Below are positions 25,052-34,504 of a stretch of DNA of 64,000 bases, one piece after another. Both the position numbers and the translations under genes were made by a program. Under the pieces are notes generated by a model. That model saw only the letters and a program-made list of their open reading frames with translations, was not told the DNA's origin and did no database searches. Positions within the stretch are counted from its first letter, which is position 1. The number at the start of each line of letters is the position of its first letter. Source of the DNA: Herbaspirillum chlorophenolicum (GTDB lineage Bacteria > Pseudomonadota > Gammaproteobacteria > Burkholderiales > Burkholderiaceae_D); the NCBI RefSeq assembly GCF_001189955.1, contig NZ_LFLT01000018.1, positions 39,706 through 103,705 of the forward strand, written 5' to 3'.

Positions 25052-25777
25052 TTATGCTTCGCGATAGGAGGGAGGTGGAATCGTCTGGTCCTGCCCGGCA
25101 TCGACCGGGTCCAGGCGGTAGCCCTGGCTGTAGGCGGTGCGGATGATGACGATGTTGCGGTTGTCGATCTGTAATTTCTTGCGCAGCTTGTAGACGTGTT
25201 GTTCGATGGTGCGGCCGGCGATTTCGCTATCGGTACTCCAGATGACCGAGCCCAGCGTTTCGCGTGAGATATAGACGCCAGGCGAGGAAAAGAACAGCCA
25301 GGCCATGCTGAATTCGCGCGGGGTAAGCGAAATCGGGGACCCCAGGTAACTGAATTTGGCGGCATCGCGTTGCAGCTGGAAACCTGCGTACTCGATGACG
25401 CGACGATTATTCTTGGGGGCACAGCGGCGCATCACCGCATTGACGCGTGCAACCAGCTCGACCGCTTCGAAAGGACGCTGCAAGAAGTCGTCGGCGCCGT
25501 TGTCGAGTGCGTGCGCGACCATGTCGGCGGACCGGCCCGAAGACAGGATCAGGGTGGGAATCGGGTCGCCGCTACGCAAGCTCAGCCACGAAAAGATGCT
25601 GTCTTCGCTTTCGGCGCTGGACAGGTCGATGATGACGAATTCGAAGGTCTTGCGTTTGAGGGTGCGCAGCAGGGTGGTTTCGGAATCGAATTGCGTCGGC
25701 AGATAGCCGACCCTGACCAAGGCATTCTTGACCTGGTCATAGACGTTGGAATTGCGGATATAACATGCGATGTTCAT
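25052..25777 (-). CDS. Atypical OmpR-family response regulator
   Basis: A 241-residue protein with a receiver domain (1-115) and a winged-helix trans_reg_C domain (about 130-225, ISLTPREFSMAWLF ... TAYSQGYRLDP). The phospho-acceptor candidate is Asp51 (VIIDLSS). The acidic pair normally found near residues 8-9 is absent (ACYIRNSN), and the conserved receiver Lys is Arg (LQRPFE), so classical phosphorylation is doubtful. The ATG at 25777 (MNIACY) is preferred to a GTG ten codons upstream. No sensor kinase is adjacent. HrpG-type T3SS regulators belong to the same superfamily, but that link is only suggestive. Confidence 0.82.
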   Translation of the reverse strand: MNIACYIRNSNVYDQVKNALVRVGYLPTQFDSETTLLRTLKRKTFEFVIIDLSSAESEDSIFSWLSLRSGDPIPTLILSSGRSADMVAHALDNGADDFLQRPFEAVELVARVNAVMRRCAPKNNRRVIEYAGFQLQRDAAKFSYLGSPISLTPREFSMAWLFFSSPGVYISRETLGSVIWSTDSEIAGRTIEQHVYKLRKKLQIDNRNIVIIRTAYSQGYRLDPVDAGQDQTIPPPSYREA

Positions 25778-26108
25778 TTGCTGACAATCGGTCGTTGTTA
25801 TGGCCACTTTGCCGCTGCGCCGGTGATGGTGCGTTGGGCTTGAAAGGCGATTGCAAGCTACGTACGCCGCCCGAATTTCGGGAACGGATATAGTAGACTA
25901 AATCGCTTGCTTATACTCATCAAATTCGCTAAGCCGTTTTAATTTGACGCAAAACGAATAACATTATGGTCGACCGCGTCGCCGGCAGGCGACGCGGTCT
26001 GTTTGCGCAGCCGTACACCAGGATTGCTGGGGCGCGTCATTGGCACTTATGGTGTGACGAGTTAGTTGGCATAATACGAGTCCTTATATTTTTGTTGTCA
26101 CCAATGTC
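25778..26108. other. Divergent intergenic region with a strong hairpin
   Basis: A 331-base region between the response regulator and the first TrmB-like gene. A TATAGT occurs at 25889 and a 12-bp hairpin at 25972-25999. No TGTCRA-N6-TYGACA operator was found here. Confidence 0.5.
25972..25999. repeat. Perfect 12-bp inverted repeat, GGCA loop
   Basis: GACCGCGTCGCC and GGCGACGCGGTC flank the tetraloop GGCA. No T-run follows on either strand, so it may be a leader-RNA structure or a factor-binding site rather than a terminator. Confidence 0.7.
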
Positions 26109-26867
26109 ATGTCCAAGATCGAATCGCAGTTGGAAGAATTGGGCCTGGACCAGAAAGAGATGCGCTTCTACCTGGCCGTGCTGCAATGCGGCTCGGCGCC
26201 GGTAACGGTGATCGCGGAGCGGGCCGGCGTCTCACGCACTAACGGTTATGCCTTGCTGGCCAAGCTGGAGAGCCGTGGGCTGGTCTCGCAACTGGCCAAG
26301 GATAACGGGGTCATGCATGTGGTCGCCGAGGACCCGGAGGTGCTGATCGCCCAATGGCAGCGCAGTCGCGCTTTGCTCGACGATGTGGTGCCGCAGCTGA
26401 AGTCGATGTTCAATGCCTCCGAGCTCAAGCCGCGCATTCATTTCTACGAGGGCAGGGAAGGGATCGTCAAGGCGCTGCAGGGCACCCTCGAATGCCATTC
26501 CGGGCCGTTGCTGGGCATCCTGTCGATGCACGAATTGAACGAAGTCCCCGGGCGTGACGCCATGGCCGCGATCATCGATGAGCGAGTGCGCCGCGGCATC
26601 GTATTGCGGGTCTTGCGCTCGCAGTCGCGCGACGTCGAGACGGTCTGGCCGAGTTCGCCTGAAGACATGCGCGAACTGCGTTATGCGCCGCCGTCGATCG
26701 ACCTGGGCATGACCATGTACATCCACGACGACAAGGTGACGTACCTGTCGTCGAAGCGCGAAAATTATGGGTTGGTGATTGAAAGCCAGGAGCTGGCTGC
26801 GTTGAACCGGGCCATGTTCGAGGGATTGTGGGCCATCTCGGAGATGACCCCAACCAGGAAAAAGTAA
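26109..26867 (+). CDS. TrmB-like transcriptional regulator, paralogue 1
   Basis: A 252-residue regulator. The N-terminal winged helix (LEELGLDQKEMRFYLAVLQ ... AERAGVSRTNGYALLAKLE, about 1-75) is the TrmB family type, followed by an effector-binding half with IHFYEGREGIVKAL. It shares the GLD-KE-RFYLA, GSAPVTV, RTNGY-LL-LE and YEG/HEG-EGI segments with the protein encoded at 36128-36865, so the two are clear paralogues. It sits before the porin and amidase/ABC cluster and is probably a metabolite-responsive regulator of it. It ends in a strong terminator. Confidence 0.82.
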   Translation: MSKIESQLEELGLDQKEMRFYLAVLQCGSAPVTVIAERAGVSRTNGYALLAKLESRGLVSQLAKDNGVMHVVAEDPEVLIAQWQRSRALLDDVVPQLKSMFNASELKPRIHFYEGREGIVKALQGTLECHSGPLLGILSMHELNEVPGRDAMAAIIDERVRRGIVLRVLRSQSRDVETVWPSSPEDMRELRYAPPSIDLGMTMYIHDDKVTYLSSKRENYGLVIESQELAALNRAMFEGLWAISEMTPTRKK

Positions 26868-26876
26868 GGCACTGGC

Positions 26877-26919
26877 GCAGGGGATCGGCGAGTCGCGCTC
26901 GCCGATCCCCTGCTTTTTT
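26877..26919 (+). terminator. Rho-independent terminator after the TrmB-like gene 1
   Basis: A perfect 16-bp stem (GCAGGGGATCGGCGAG / complement) around TCGCG is followed by six T. It ends at the stop codon of the convergent porin gene. Confidence 0.92.
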
Positions 26920-27917
26920 CAGAAGCCGTGCTGGATGCCCAGTTCCACCGTATTGGTAGCCGATAGCGTGCGCGCCTTGGCGCGACTCAGGTTGGCAAAC
27001 AATGCAGTGCGCTTGGACAGGTCATGCTGGTAACCCAATGAGATCTTCGACAGTGCAGCGCGCTCCCCGGCTATGCAGGCACAGTCGTTGAGCCGGCCAT
27101 AGGCGGCCTTGAGGGTGCCCTGGACGCCGACCGGTGCGGTGGCGGCCAGCGAGTAGGCACGGTAGCTGACATTGTTGACCTTGGATGTGGTGTAGGTCGC
27201 CATCGGCTTGATGAAACCGAAGTCATAGGCAGCCACCACGTCGGCCATGTGATCCTTGGTAGGGCTGTTGGTCATGCCGTGGCTCTGGTCATAGCCGATA
27301 CCCAGCGACAGCGCGCCGTTCTTGTAGTCGAGCGCTGCGCCATCGTCGTTGGAGACCACGTTTTCGCCGGTGGAGTGCGCCAGCGAAAGCGTGAAGCCAT
27401 GCAGCTCGGGCGAGACGTAACCCACCGTATTATTGGTCCGCAGATAAGAGGTGCTTTTGTAATTCGCGGTCTGGATCTGCCACCCGACCTGGGCCGAACT
27501 GGCGTTCCAGCCCCATGGGTCGTAGAACAGGATCTGGAAGTTGGCCGGGGTCAGCGAGCGGCCCATGTAGACTTCACCGAAGCGGCCGCCCAGGCGCAAC
27601 ACCGAACGCGAGCTGAAGAAGCTGTCGTTCTGGAACAGTGCGCCATTGTCGACCTGGAAGAACGACACCAGCTGGAAACCGGCCCACATGCCATCGCCCA
27701 GATCTTCCTTGCCGGACAACGCGAAGTTGGACAGCAAGTCATTCATGGCGAACTTGCCATTGGCGCTGGTGCCGTCAAGCTGGGTCTGTCCGTTGTTGCC
27801 GCGTGCGATGCCGACGTTGAGCAAGCCGGAAATGGTAACCGAGCTTTGTGCATGGACTGCGCCGGCGGTTGCGGCCAGTACTGCGAGTGCTGCAAGATGC
27901 TTGAACTGCTGTTTCAT
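26919..27917 (-). CDS. Outer-membrane porin (Burkholderiales general porin family)
   Basis: A 332-residue beta-barrel porin: signal peptide ending VHAQS, N-terminal strand SSVTISGLLNVGIARGN, a plug-loop region with SRSVLRLGGRFGEVYMGR, and a terminal aromatic (VELGIQHGF) as needed for BAM insertion. The ATG at 27917 (MKQQFKHL) follows AGGGAGAGGGTA; earlier in-frame codons are not part of the signal. It may provide passive entry for the nitrile/amide substrates of the adjacent ABC system. Confidence 0.9.
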   Translation of the reverse strand: MKQQFKHLAALAVLAATAGAVHAQSSVTISGLLNVGIARGNNGQTQLDGTSANGKFAMNDLLSNFALSGKEDLGDGMWAGFQLVSFFQVDNGALFQNDSFFSSRSVLRLGGRFGEVYMGRSLTPANFQILFYDPWGWNASSAQVGWQIQTANYKSTSYLRTNNTVGYVSPELHGFTLSLAHSTGENVVSNDDGAALDYKNGALSLGIGYDQSHGMTNSPTKDHMADVVAAYDFGFIKPMATYTTSKVNNVSYRAYSLAATAPVGVQGTLKAAYGRLNDCACIAGERAALSKISLGYQHDLSKRTALFANLSRAKARTLSATNTVELGIQHGF

Positions 27918-28256
27918 TACCCTCTCCCTGTTGTGAATCAATGATGGACCTCAAGGGTCGCCGTGCGCCGAAATGCACAAAGCGACCGTTCTCTGGCGGC
28001 TTTCGCCGTGCTGCAGCAGCTTTCTTTTTGTCAGGGCTTTTTTTTTGAGCAAAAAAAGTCCCCCGGGGGTCTGTCCCGTTTTGATGGCTGCTTGTCGGAT
28101 GGACGCTGCGCCAGGATGGCGAGCGCGGATTACTGAAAAGGCGGCATCTGGTTAATGTTCAGGCAATACCCTCCCCTGCGGGCGCGCGAGGCGTCCGTTC
28201 AAATGGTGACGTGGATGGTGTCGGACGATGCCGCGCGGGTTTCCGCGCAGATCGGC
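27918..28256. other. Intergenic region between the amide ABC operon and the porin gene
   Basis: A 339-base gap on the minus strand between the end of the ABC operon and the porin. It holds long A/T tracts (about 28037-28062) and a CCCCCGGGGG palindrome that on the minus strand is followed by T7, possibly a weak terminator. No gene is seen. Confidence 0.45.
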
Positions 28257-28943
28257 TTATGAAAACGCGTGCGTGTTCTTCAGGAAGTCACTGGTGCTGC
28301 TTTCATTGGTCAGCACGCCTTTTTGCATCGTCATGACCCGGTCGGCCAGACTGCCGATGAAGGCCTGGTTCTGTTCGACCAGCAGCAGGGTGAGTCCGGT
28401 TTCCTTGCGAATCTCGTGCAGCGTGTCGACCATCTCGGAGATGATTGACGGCTGGATACCTTCGGTCGGTTCATCCAGCAGCATCAGTTTGGGACGCGCG
28501 CAGAGGCACCGCGCCAACGCCAGCAATTGCTGCTCGCCGCCCGACAGCAAGCCTCCGGCGCGGTCCAGGTAATTGTTGAGCCGCGGGAAGTGCTTCAACA
28601 CCGACATGACGATCTGTTCACGTTCTCCGCCGGTAGTAACTGCCCCCATGCGCAGGTTGTCCATCACCGACAGGTGCGGAAAGATCGCGCGGCCTTGCGG
28701 CACCAGGCCGATGCCCAGGCGCGCACGGCGATGGATGGGCAGGCCGGTGATGTCCTGGCCCTCGAAATTGATACTGCCCGACTTTGCCTGCAGGTAGCCC
28801 AGGATGGTACGCATGAGAGTCGACTTGCCCATGCCGTTATGTCCCCACAGGCCCACGAATTCGCCCTGGCGCAGTTGCAGGTTGATTCCCCGCAGTACCC
28901 GGATGTCGCCGTAGCCGGATTGCACGTCCTTGATCTGCAGCAT
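28257..28943 (-). CDS. ABC transporter ATPase, LivF/UrtE type
   Basis: A 228-residue ATPase: Walker A GHNGMGKST (about 34-42), signature LLSGGEQQ, Walker B LMLLDEPTEGI. It is the last gene of a five-gene urea/short-chain amide (Urt/Fmd)-type importer and energises uptake with its partner ATPase. It lies three bases after the upstream ATPase gene. Confidence 0.9.
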   Translation of the reverse strand: MLQIKDVQSGYGDIRVLRGINLQLRQGEFVGLWGHNGMGKSTLMRTILGYLQAKSGSINFEGQDITGLPIHRRARLGIGLVPQGRAIFPHLSVMDNLRMGAVTTGGEREQIVMSVLKHFPRLNNYLDRAGGLLSGGEQQLLALARCLCARPKLMLLDEPTEGIQPSIISEMVDTLHEIRKETGLTLLLVEQNQAFIGSLADRVMTMQKGVLTNESSTSDFLKNTHAFS

Positions 28944-28946
28944 CGC

Positions 28947-29672
28947 TTATCCCTTCATTTCCAGTTCTTTGCCCAGGTAGACGTCCTTGACCCGCTGGTC
29001 CGCCAGGACGTTGTCTACCGAGTCTTCCATCAGCACGCTGCCACGGTTGAAGACGGTAACCGTCTTGGCAATCATGCGGATGAACTCCATGTCATGCTCC
29101 ACCACGATCAGTGCGCTGCGCTGGTTGGCAGCCTTGATCAGGTCGGCCGTGCGTACGACTTCCTCGTCGCTCATGCCGGCGGCTGGTTCATCAAGCAGGA
29201 TCAGATCAGGACGGGTGGCGCTGACGACCCCCAGTTCCACCCACTGCCGTTGGCCGTGCGAGAGGGTGCCGACCTGCTTGCCGGCGATCGGTGACAGGCG
29301 CACCATGTCCATGGTTTCGTTGACGGCCGCGCGGGCCTCGCGGGCGCTGTGCACGCGGCGCGCCGAGAGCCAGATGTTTTCTTCCACCGACAGTCCATCG
29401 AACACGCTTGGCACCTGGGTCTTGATGCCCAGTCCGAGCCGGGCGATCTGGTAGGACTGCATGCCGGCGATCGATTGGCCCTTGATGAAGACGCTGCCGC
29501 GCGTGGGTTTGTACTGGCCGCACAGCAGGCGAAAGAAGCTGCTCTTGCCGGCGCCGTTGGGGCCGATCAGGCAGCGCAGTTCGCCTGGCTGCAAAGTGAA
29601 GTCGACGCTGTTGACGGCATGTACGCCGCCGAAACTGACGCCCAGTCCCTGGGCCTGGACCAATGCGCTCAT
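28947..29672 (-). CDS. ABC transporter ATPase, LivG/UrtD type
   Basis: A 241-residue ATPase with Walker A GPNGAGKSS, signature LSHGQRQW (the His-Gly-Gln variant typical of UrtD) and Walker B LILLDEPAAGM. An AGGAGG ribosome site precedes the ATG, which overlaps the stop of the permease gene. Confidence 0.9.
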   Translation of the reverse strand: MSALVQAQGLGVSFGGVHAVNSVDFTLQPGELRCLIGPNGAGKSSFFRLLCGQYKPTRGSVFIKGQSIAGMQSYQIARLGLGIKTQVPSVFDGLSVEENIWLSARRVHSAREARAAVNETMDMVRLSPIAGKQVGTLSHGQRQWVELGVVSATRPDLILLDEPAAGMSDEEVVRTADLIKAANQRSALIVVEHDMEFIRMIAKTVTVFNRGSVLMEDSVDNVLADQRVKDVYLGKELEMKG

Positions 29673-30700
29673 GGCTTGCCTCCTTGGCTGAGCGGGCGGA
29701 CCTCGGCTGGCGCGGCGCGTCGGCCGCCGTTGAACAATTTACCCAGGTCGCCGAACAGTGACACGATGCCCTTGGGCAGCAGCAGCACGAATCCGATCAG
29801 CACCGCTCCCAGCATCAGGTTGGGGTTGATGAAGCCCAGGCCGCCGATATAGCTGGTCAGCCACTGCACGAAGAAGCAACCGATGATGGGTCCCAGCAAG
29901 GTACCGACGCCACCCACCAGCACCCAGATGATGACCAGCGCCGATTGCGTCAGGCTGAATACGGTCGGGCTGGTGAAGGCGCCCCAGTTGGCGAACAGGC
30001 AGCCGGCTACACCGGCCAGCGCGCCGCTGATGGCAAATGCGGCCAGCTTGTACTTGCGCGAGTCGTAGCCCAGCAGGTCGACGCGGAGTTCGTTCTCGCG
30101 CAGCGCCACCACGACCCGGCCAAAGTGGCTGGCCAACAGCAGGCGCAAGCCGATATAGGAGGCCATCAGGAACGCCACGCATACCATGAAGAAGACTTCC
30201 GGCGACAGCACCTGGTCAGGCTGGAACGGGATGTTCAGGGTCGGAATGGATGGAATGCCGTTGAAGCCGCCGATAGCCGCCTGGCCGATCTTGTACTGTT
30301 CGCCCGAGGTCGAGTTGACCAGGTTGAACAGGATCAGGGTCGCGGTCAACGTGATCACGCCCAGGTAGACGTCGCTGATGCGGCCGAAGAAGATGAAGTA
30401 ACCCAGCGCCAGGGCGAACAGCGTCGGCACCGCGATGGCGACCAGGAAGGCGCCGGTCGACTCGCCGAAATTGATCGCTGCAATGGCATAGGCATAGGCG
30501 CCCAGCCCGAAGAATGCGGCCTGGCCAAAGCACAGGATGCCGCCATAGCCCCACACGAAACCGAGCGACAGGGCCAGGATCGACATGATCACGTAGACCG
30601 ACAGTTCCATGAGGGTGAATGTTTCCAGCAGCAAGGGCAGGGCAGCGATGGCTGCCACGCCCAGCAGCAGGCAGGCAATGATGGGAATACGGTTATTCAT
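29669..30700 (-). CDS. ABC transporter permease, LivM/UrtC type
   Basis: A 343-residue permease with about ten membrane helices and the UrtC/LivM core (SLGFVWGYGGILCFGQAAFFGLGAY is its signature region). It pairs with the UrtB-type permease to form the channel. One base separates the two permease genes. Confidence 0.9.
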   Translation of the reverse strand: MNNRIPIIACLLLGVAAIAALPLLLETFTLMELSVYVIMSILALSLGFVWGYGGILCFGQAAFFGLGAYAYAIAAINFGESTGAFLVAIAVPTLFALALGYFIFFGRISDVYLGVITLTATLILFNLVNSTSGEQYKIGQAAIGGFNGIPSIPTLNIPFQPDQVLSPEVFFMVCVAFLMASYIGLRLLLASHFGRVVVALRENELRVDLLGYDSRKYKLAAFAISGALAGVAGCLFANWGAFTSPTVFSLTQSALVIIWVLVGGVGTLLGPIIGCFFVQWLTSYIGGLGFINPNLMLGAVLIGFVLLLPKGIVSLFGDLGKLFNGGRRAAPAEVRPLSQGGKP

Positions 30701-30701
30701 G

Positions 30702-31568
30702 TCAGATACGTCCTCGGAAGAAGCGGCCGGTAATGCCCTGCGGGAGCAACCTGACCAGAACGATGGCCACCAGCAGCAGGCCGACCTCGCCGATGACAGG
30801 CGTGGTGGCGAAGGTAGTGAGCTGGTTGACCGCGCCGAACAAGCCCGATGCCGCCAGGGTACCGGTAATGATGGAGGCGCCGCCGCCGATCACGGTGATG
30901 AACGACTTTGCCACGTAGGCCACGCCGATGGTGGGCACTACACCGGTGATCGGCGCCAGCACGCCGCCGGCCAGGCCGGCCAGCGCCGCGCCCAGCGAGA
31001 AGGTGGCTGAATACACATGGGCCGGATTGACCCCGAGCGCGGCAGCCATGCCGGGATTCTGCATGACCCCGCGCGCAACCAGTCCGAAGCTGGTGCGGGT
31101 TAGCAGCAGGAACAGGCCAATCATGACAGCTGCCGCCACCGCCAGGATGAACAACGTGTACAGGCTGACCTGGTAGGCGCCGACGGTCATCGAACCCAGA
31201 GGAGAAGACAAGCCTATCGTGGTATTGCCGTAGATGGAGGTCACCAGGCCGATGAACAATAGCGAGAGCCCCCAGGTGGCCAGCATGGTATCGACCATGC
31301 GGCCATACAGGTGGCGCATGACGATGCGCTCGACGACGAACCCGATCAGGCCCACCACCAAGGGCGCCACCACCAGCGTGGCGATCCAGATATTGATGCC
31401 AAGACCGGACGCGGTAATGGCGGCGTATCCGCCCATCATGATGAACTCGCCATGCGCGAGATTGATGACCTTCATCATGCCAAACACGATCGCCAGGCCG
31501 ACACTGGCCAGTAGCAGCGCGGCAATCGCATTCAACACCTCAAGACTTACAACGGCTATGTAATCCAC
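30702..31568 (-). CDS. ABC transporter permease, LivH/UrtB type
   Basis: A 288-residue permease with eight or so helices; GMMKVINLAHGEFIMMGGY is the LivH/UrtB hallmark. It starts at a GTG (31568) after a strong GAGGAG site. It is the first of the four membrane/ATPase genes following the binding-protein gene. Confidence 0.9.
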   Translation of the reverse strand: MDYIAVVSLEVLNAIAALLLASVGLAIVFGMMKVINLAHGEFIMMGGYAAITASGLGINIWIATLVVAPLVVGLIGFVVERIVMRHLYGRMVDTMLATWGLSLLFIGLVTSIYGNTTIGLSSPLGSMTVGAYQVSLYTLFILAVAAAVMIGLFLLLTRTSFGLVARGVMQNPGMAAALGVNPAHVYSATFSLGAALAGLAGGVLAPITGVVPTIGVAYVAKSFITVIGGGASIITGTLAASGLFGAVNQLTTFATTPVIGEVGLLLVAIVLVRLLPQGITGRFFRGRI

Positions 31569-31598
31569 AAACTCCTCCTCTGGGGCGATGATCTGCGC

Positions 31599-32825
31599 TT
31601 AAACCTTGATCACGAATTGCTTGTTTTCGTTAGGGCTCTTGATCAGGTCGCATACCGCAGCAGTATCGACTGGTTTCTGTTGCTTGAAGCTTTCCAGTAT
31701 CTTCCATTTCTTGTTCTGGCATTCGGCGATCTGGATGTCGAGCGTGCAATGATGGGTGGCCGGGTCGATGGTGACCTTGCCGCTGGGGCCGTCGAACGAG
31801 ATCCCGGTTTCGAGTGCCTGGATGGTCTTGAGGCGATCCACCGAGCCGGCTTTCTTCACTCCCAGCGCCCACAGATGCACGCCCTGATAGGTGGCAGCCG
31901 CCAGTTCGCCGATATAGGGATAGCTGGCGCCGAACTTCTTGTGCCAACGCTCCACGAAAGCCTTGTTGACCGGTGTATCGATCGATTCGAAGTAGCTGAA
32001 GGCGGTGACGATACCGTCGGCCTCGGCCGGCGACAGGACAATATGCTCGTTGCCGTTGTTGAAGGTAGTCGACGCCATCGGGATCTTCTTGTTCATGCCG
32101 GCGGCGGCCCACTGGCGATAGAAGGCCATGTGCGCACCGCCCACCAGCACCGAGATCACCATGTCCGGCTGGGCCGCCTGGATTTTCTGGATGGTGGGGC
32201 CGAACTGGTTGACGTCGAGCGGGAAGAAGTCGCTGGCGAGCACGGTTGCGCCCGACTGCGCGGCATACTTCTTGATCCAGTCATTGGTGATCTGGCCGTA
32301 GTTGTAGTCGGCCGCGACCACATAGATCTTCTTGCCCCAGCGCTTGGTGACGTAAGGGATCAGCTTGTCGACGTTCTGTGCCGGGGTCTGCCCGGTACAG
32401 AAGGTATTGCGGTCGCATACGCCACCCTCGTACTGGGTGTTGTAGAAGTACAGGGTATTGAAGCGCTTCATCACCGGGCGGATCACTTCGCGCGAAGCCG
32501 AGGTGATCCCGCCGAACAGCGCTGTGACCTTGTCTTTCAGGGCCATCTGCTGGGCATACTGGGCATACAGTTGCATGTTCGACTGCGGGTCCATGGTCGC
32601 GATGCTGACCTTCTTGCCCAACAAGCCGCCGGCGTCGTTGATTTCCTGCACGGCCAGCAGCATGGCGTCCTGCATGGGTTTACCCAGAATGTCGAGTCCG
32701 CCGGAGAGGTCGTGCAGGCTGCCGATGACGATGTCATCTGACTTGGCCAGAGAGGTCAGCGGGGCGGCGGCAAGGGCGGCAGCGCCGGCCAGGGTTTTCA
32801 GCGCGTTTCTGCGGGTGAAGCTCAC
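31599..32825 (-). CDS. Periplasmic substrate-binding protein, amide/urea type (UrtA/FmdD-like)
   Basis: A 408-residue Peripla_BP_5 protein. The GTG at 32825 lies seven bases after AGGAG and gives a twin-arginine-like leader (FTRRNALKTLAG ... TSLAKS), so folding may precede export; upstream codons look non-coding. Body motifs include IVIGSLHDLSGGLDILGK and NTQYEGGVCDRNTFCTGQ, typical of the urea/amide-binding subgroup rather than LivJ. It follows the amidase gene, so the ligand is probably an aliphatic or aromatic amide. Confidence 0.88.
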   Translation of the reverse strand: MSFTRRNALKTLAGAAALAAAPLTSLAKSDDIVIGSLHDLSGGLDILGKPMQDAMLLAVQEINDAGGLLGKKVSIATMDPQSNMQLYAQYAQQMALKDKVTALFGGITSASREVIRPVMKRFNTLYFYNTQYEGGVCDRNTFCTGQTPAQNVDKLIPYVTKRWGKKIYVVAADYNYGQITNDWIKKYAAQSGATVLASDFFPLDVNQFGPTIQKIQAAQPDMVISVLVGGAHMAFYRQWAAAGMNKKIPMASTTFNNGNEHIVLSPAEADGIVTAFSYFESIDTPVNKAFVERWHKKFGASYPYIGELAAATYQGVHLWALGVKKAGSVDRLKTIQALETGISFDGPSGKVTIDPATHHCTLDIQIAECQNKKWKILESFKQQKPVDTAAVCDLIKSPNENKQFVIKV

Positions 32826-32894
32826 GTTGGATCTCCTGAAGGATGAGTGATGGGACTGCGACGATTTGTTGTTGATCTCACTGCGGTGCTGCAA

Positions 32895-34412
32895 TCAGGC
32901 CTGGCGCCAGTCGACTTCCCGTTCGAATGCCGCGGCCAGTTGGTACAAACGACTCTCTTCGAAATGTGCTCCGATCAACATCATGCCGATCGGCAGGCCA
33001 TCGACCGATGCGCATGGCACTTGCAGAGCAGGATGGCCGGTGATGTCGAACGGCGACGTGTTGGCCATCATTTCCCAGGCGCGCTGGAACACCAGCGGCA
33101 GTGGCGCATCTTCAGGCGGAAGCGGCGTGGCCTTCATCGGCAGCGTCGGCATCAGCAGCACATCGTAATCAGCCAGCACCTGGTCGTAGGCCGCACGCAA
33201 TGGGCGCACCAGGTTCTGTGCCTTGGCGTAGTAGGTACCGCCACCGGCGCGGGTCATGAATTCACCCGCCACCATCGAAAACTTGAGGGTCTCGGAAAGG
33301 TCGTCGGCGCGCTCGCGCCATCGGGCATGCGCCTGCATCATCGACGGCAGGTATAGTCCCTTCCAGTTGAAACCGAAGCCGTTGCCTTTCATCATTTGCT
33401 GGGTCGAGCCTTCGGTGATCAGTGCGGCCCAGATATGGGTGGCCACTCTGTGCATCGGAATCGAGACTTCATCCACCGTGGCGCCCAGGCGACGCAAGGC
33501 CGCCGCTGCTTCACGCACCTTGTTGTCGACCTCCGGTTCGGAATTGTCCCAGCCGAAACCTTCGGTGATGACTGCCACGCGCATGCCGCGGGCGCCGCGA
33601 CCGAGCACTTCGGTATAAGGCTTGGCCTGTGCCAGGGCGCTCTGGCGGGGATCGAGACCATCGGGGCCGGCGATGACTTCCAGCACCAGCGCATTGTCGG
33701 CGACGGTACGGGTCATTGGCCCGACGTGATCCACGCTCGACTCGATGGGCATGATGCCGGTGTAGGGGACCAGGCCCCAGGTTGGCTTGAGTCCGACCAG
33801 GCCGCAGAAGGAGGAGGGGGTGCGAATCGAGCCACCCTGGTCGGCGCCAAGTGCGAAATCGACTTCACCAGCCGCTACCAGTGCGGCCGAACCGGACGAC
33901 GATCCGCCGGCCGAGTATCCATGCTTGAGCGGGTTGTGTACCGCGCCCTTGGCGCCGGTATGAGAGCCGCCCGACAGGCAGTAGTATTCACAGTGCGCCT
34001 TGCCGGCAACGGTGGCGCCGGCATCGAGCAGGCGCGTGATGACGGTGGCGTCGACTTCGGGGACATAACCTTCCAGTACTGCGGAGCCGTTCATCATCGG
34101 CACATCGGCCACGGCGATGTTGTCCTTGACGGCGAAGCGCTTGCCCTTGAGCTTGCCGCCGGCAGCGCCCTTGATATCGGTCTTGACGTACCAGGCATTG
34201 AAGGGATTTTCTTCGGCGCTCGGAAAACTCCATGCGCTGCGCGCATATTTGACCGGCGGCAGCTCGACCTGCAACTGGTCCAGTACCTCGTAGGTATGCG
34301 CGACGGCTTCAAATTGCTGTTGGTAGGCTTGCAGTTGCGATTCGGACAGCGTGATGCCGAACTCGCTGGCGATCTGGACGATCTGCTCCTGGTTCGGTGT
34401 TGGTACTGGCAT
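32895..34412 (-). CDS. Amidase (amidase signature family)
   Basis: A 505-residue hydrolase converting amides to acids plus ammonia. The Ser-cisSer-Lys triad is visible: Lys96 (FAVKDN), cis-Ser in GGSSSGSA (about 171-173) and the nucleophile Ser195 in GADQGGSIRTP. The length and N-terminal helical domain resemble the enantioselective amidases of nitrile-degrading operons. An AGGAGA site precedes the ATG. It is first in the operon amidase-binding protein-permeases-ATPases, behind an operator-containing promoter at 34612-34640. Confidence 0.92.
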   Translation of the reverse strand: MPVPTPNQEQIVQIASEFGITLSESQLQAYQQQFEAVAHTYEVLDQLQVELPPVKYARSAWSFPSAEENPFNAWYVKTDIKGAAGGKLKGKRFAVKDNIAVADVPMMNGSAVLEGYVPEVDATVITRLLDAGATVAGKAHCEYYCLSGGSHTGAKGAVHNPLKHGYSAGGSSSGSAALVAAGEVDFALGADQGGSIRTPSSFCGLVGLKPTWGLVPYTGIMPIESSVDHVGPMTRTVADNALVLEVIAGPDGLDPRQSALAQAKPYTEVLGRGARGMRVAVITEGFGWDNSEPEVDNKVREAAAALRRLGATVDEVSIPMHRVATHIWAALITEGSTQQMMKGNGFGFNWKGLYLPSMMQAHARWRERADDLSETLKFSMVAGEFMTRAGGGTYYAKAQNLVRPLRAAYDQVLADYDVLLMPTLPMKATPLPPEDAPLPLVFQRAWEMMANTSPFDITGHPALQVPCASVDGLPIGMMLIGAHFEESRLYQLAAAFEREVDWRQA

Positions 34413-34486
34413 GGCTACTCTCCTGAAGAAGAAATGTCAGTGGCCCGGCGGCCTACGGAACGACGCATGGTGGTCGTCAAACTTAA

Positions 34487-34504
34487 CGTCGAAAATGATC
34501 GACA
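34487..34504. promoter_or_regulatory. Operator palindrome, copy 2 (one mismatch)
   Basis: CGTCGA-N6-TCGACA; one base off TGTCRA-N6-TYGACA. It lies within the 5' leader of the amidase operon, 148 bases from the next copy, a spacing that could allow looping or roadblocking. Confidence 0.55.

Noticed and set aside
16753..25899. Identical 11-mer TATAGTAGACT at 16753 and 25889 as a shared promoter element
   Set aside because: Many 11-mers repeat by chance in 64 kb, and neither copy has a good -35 partner.
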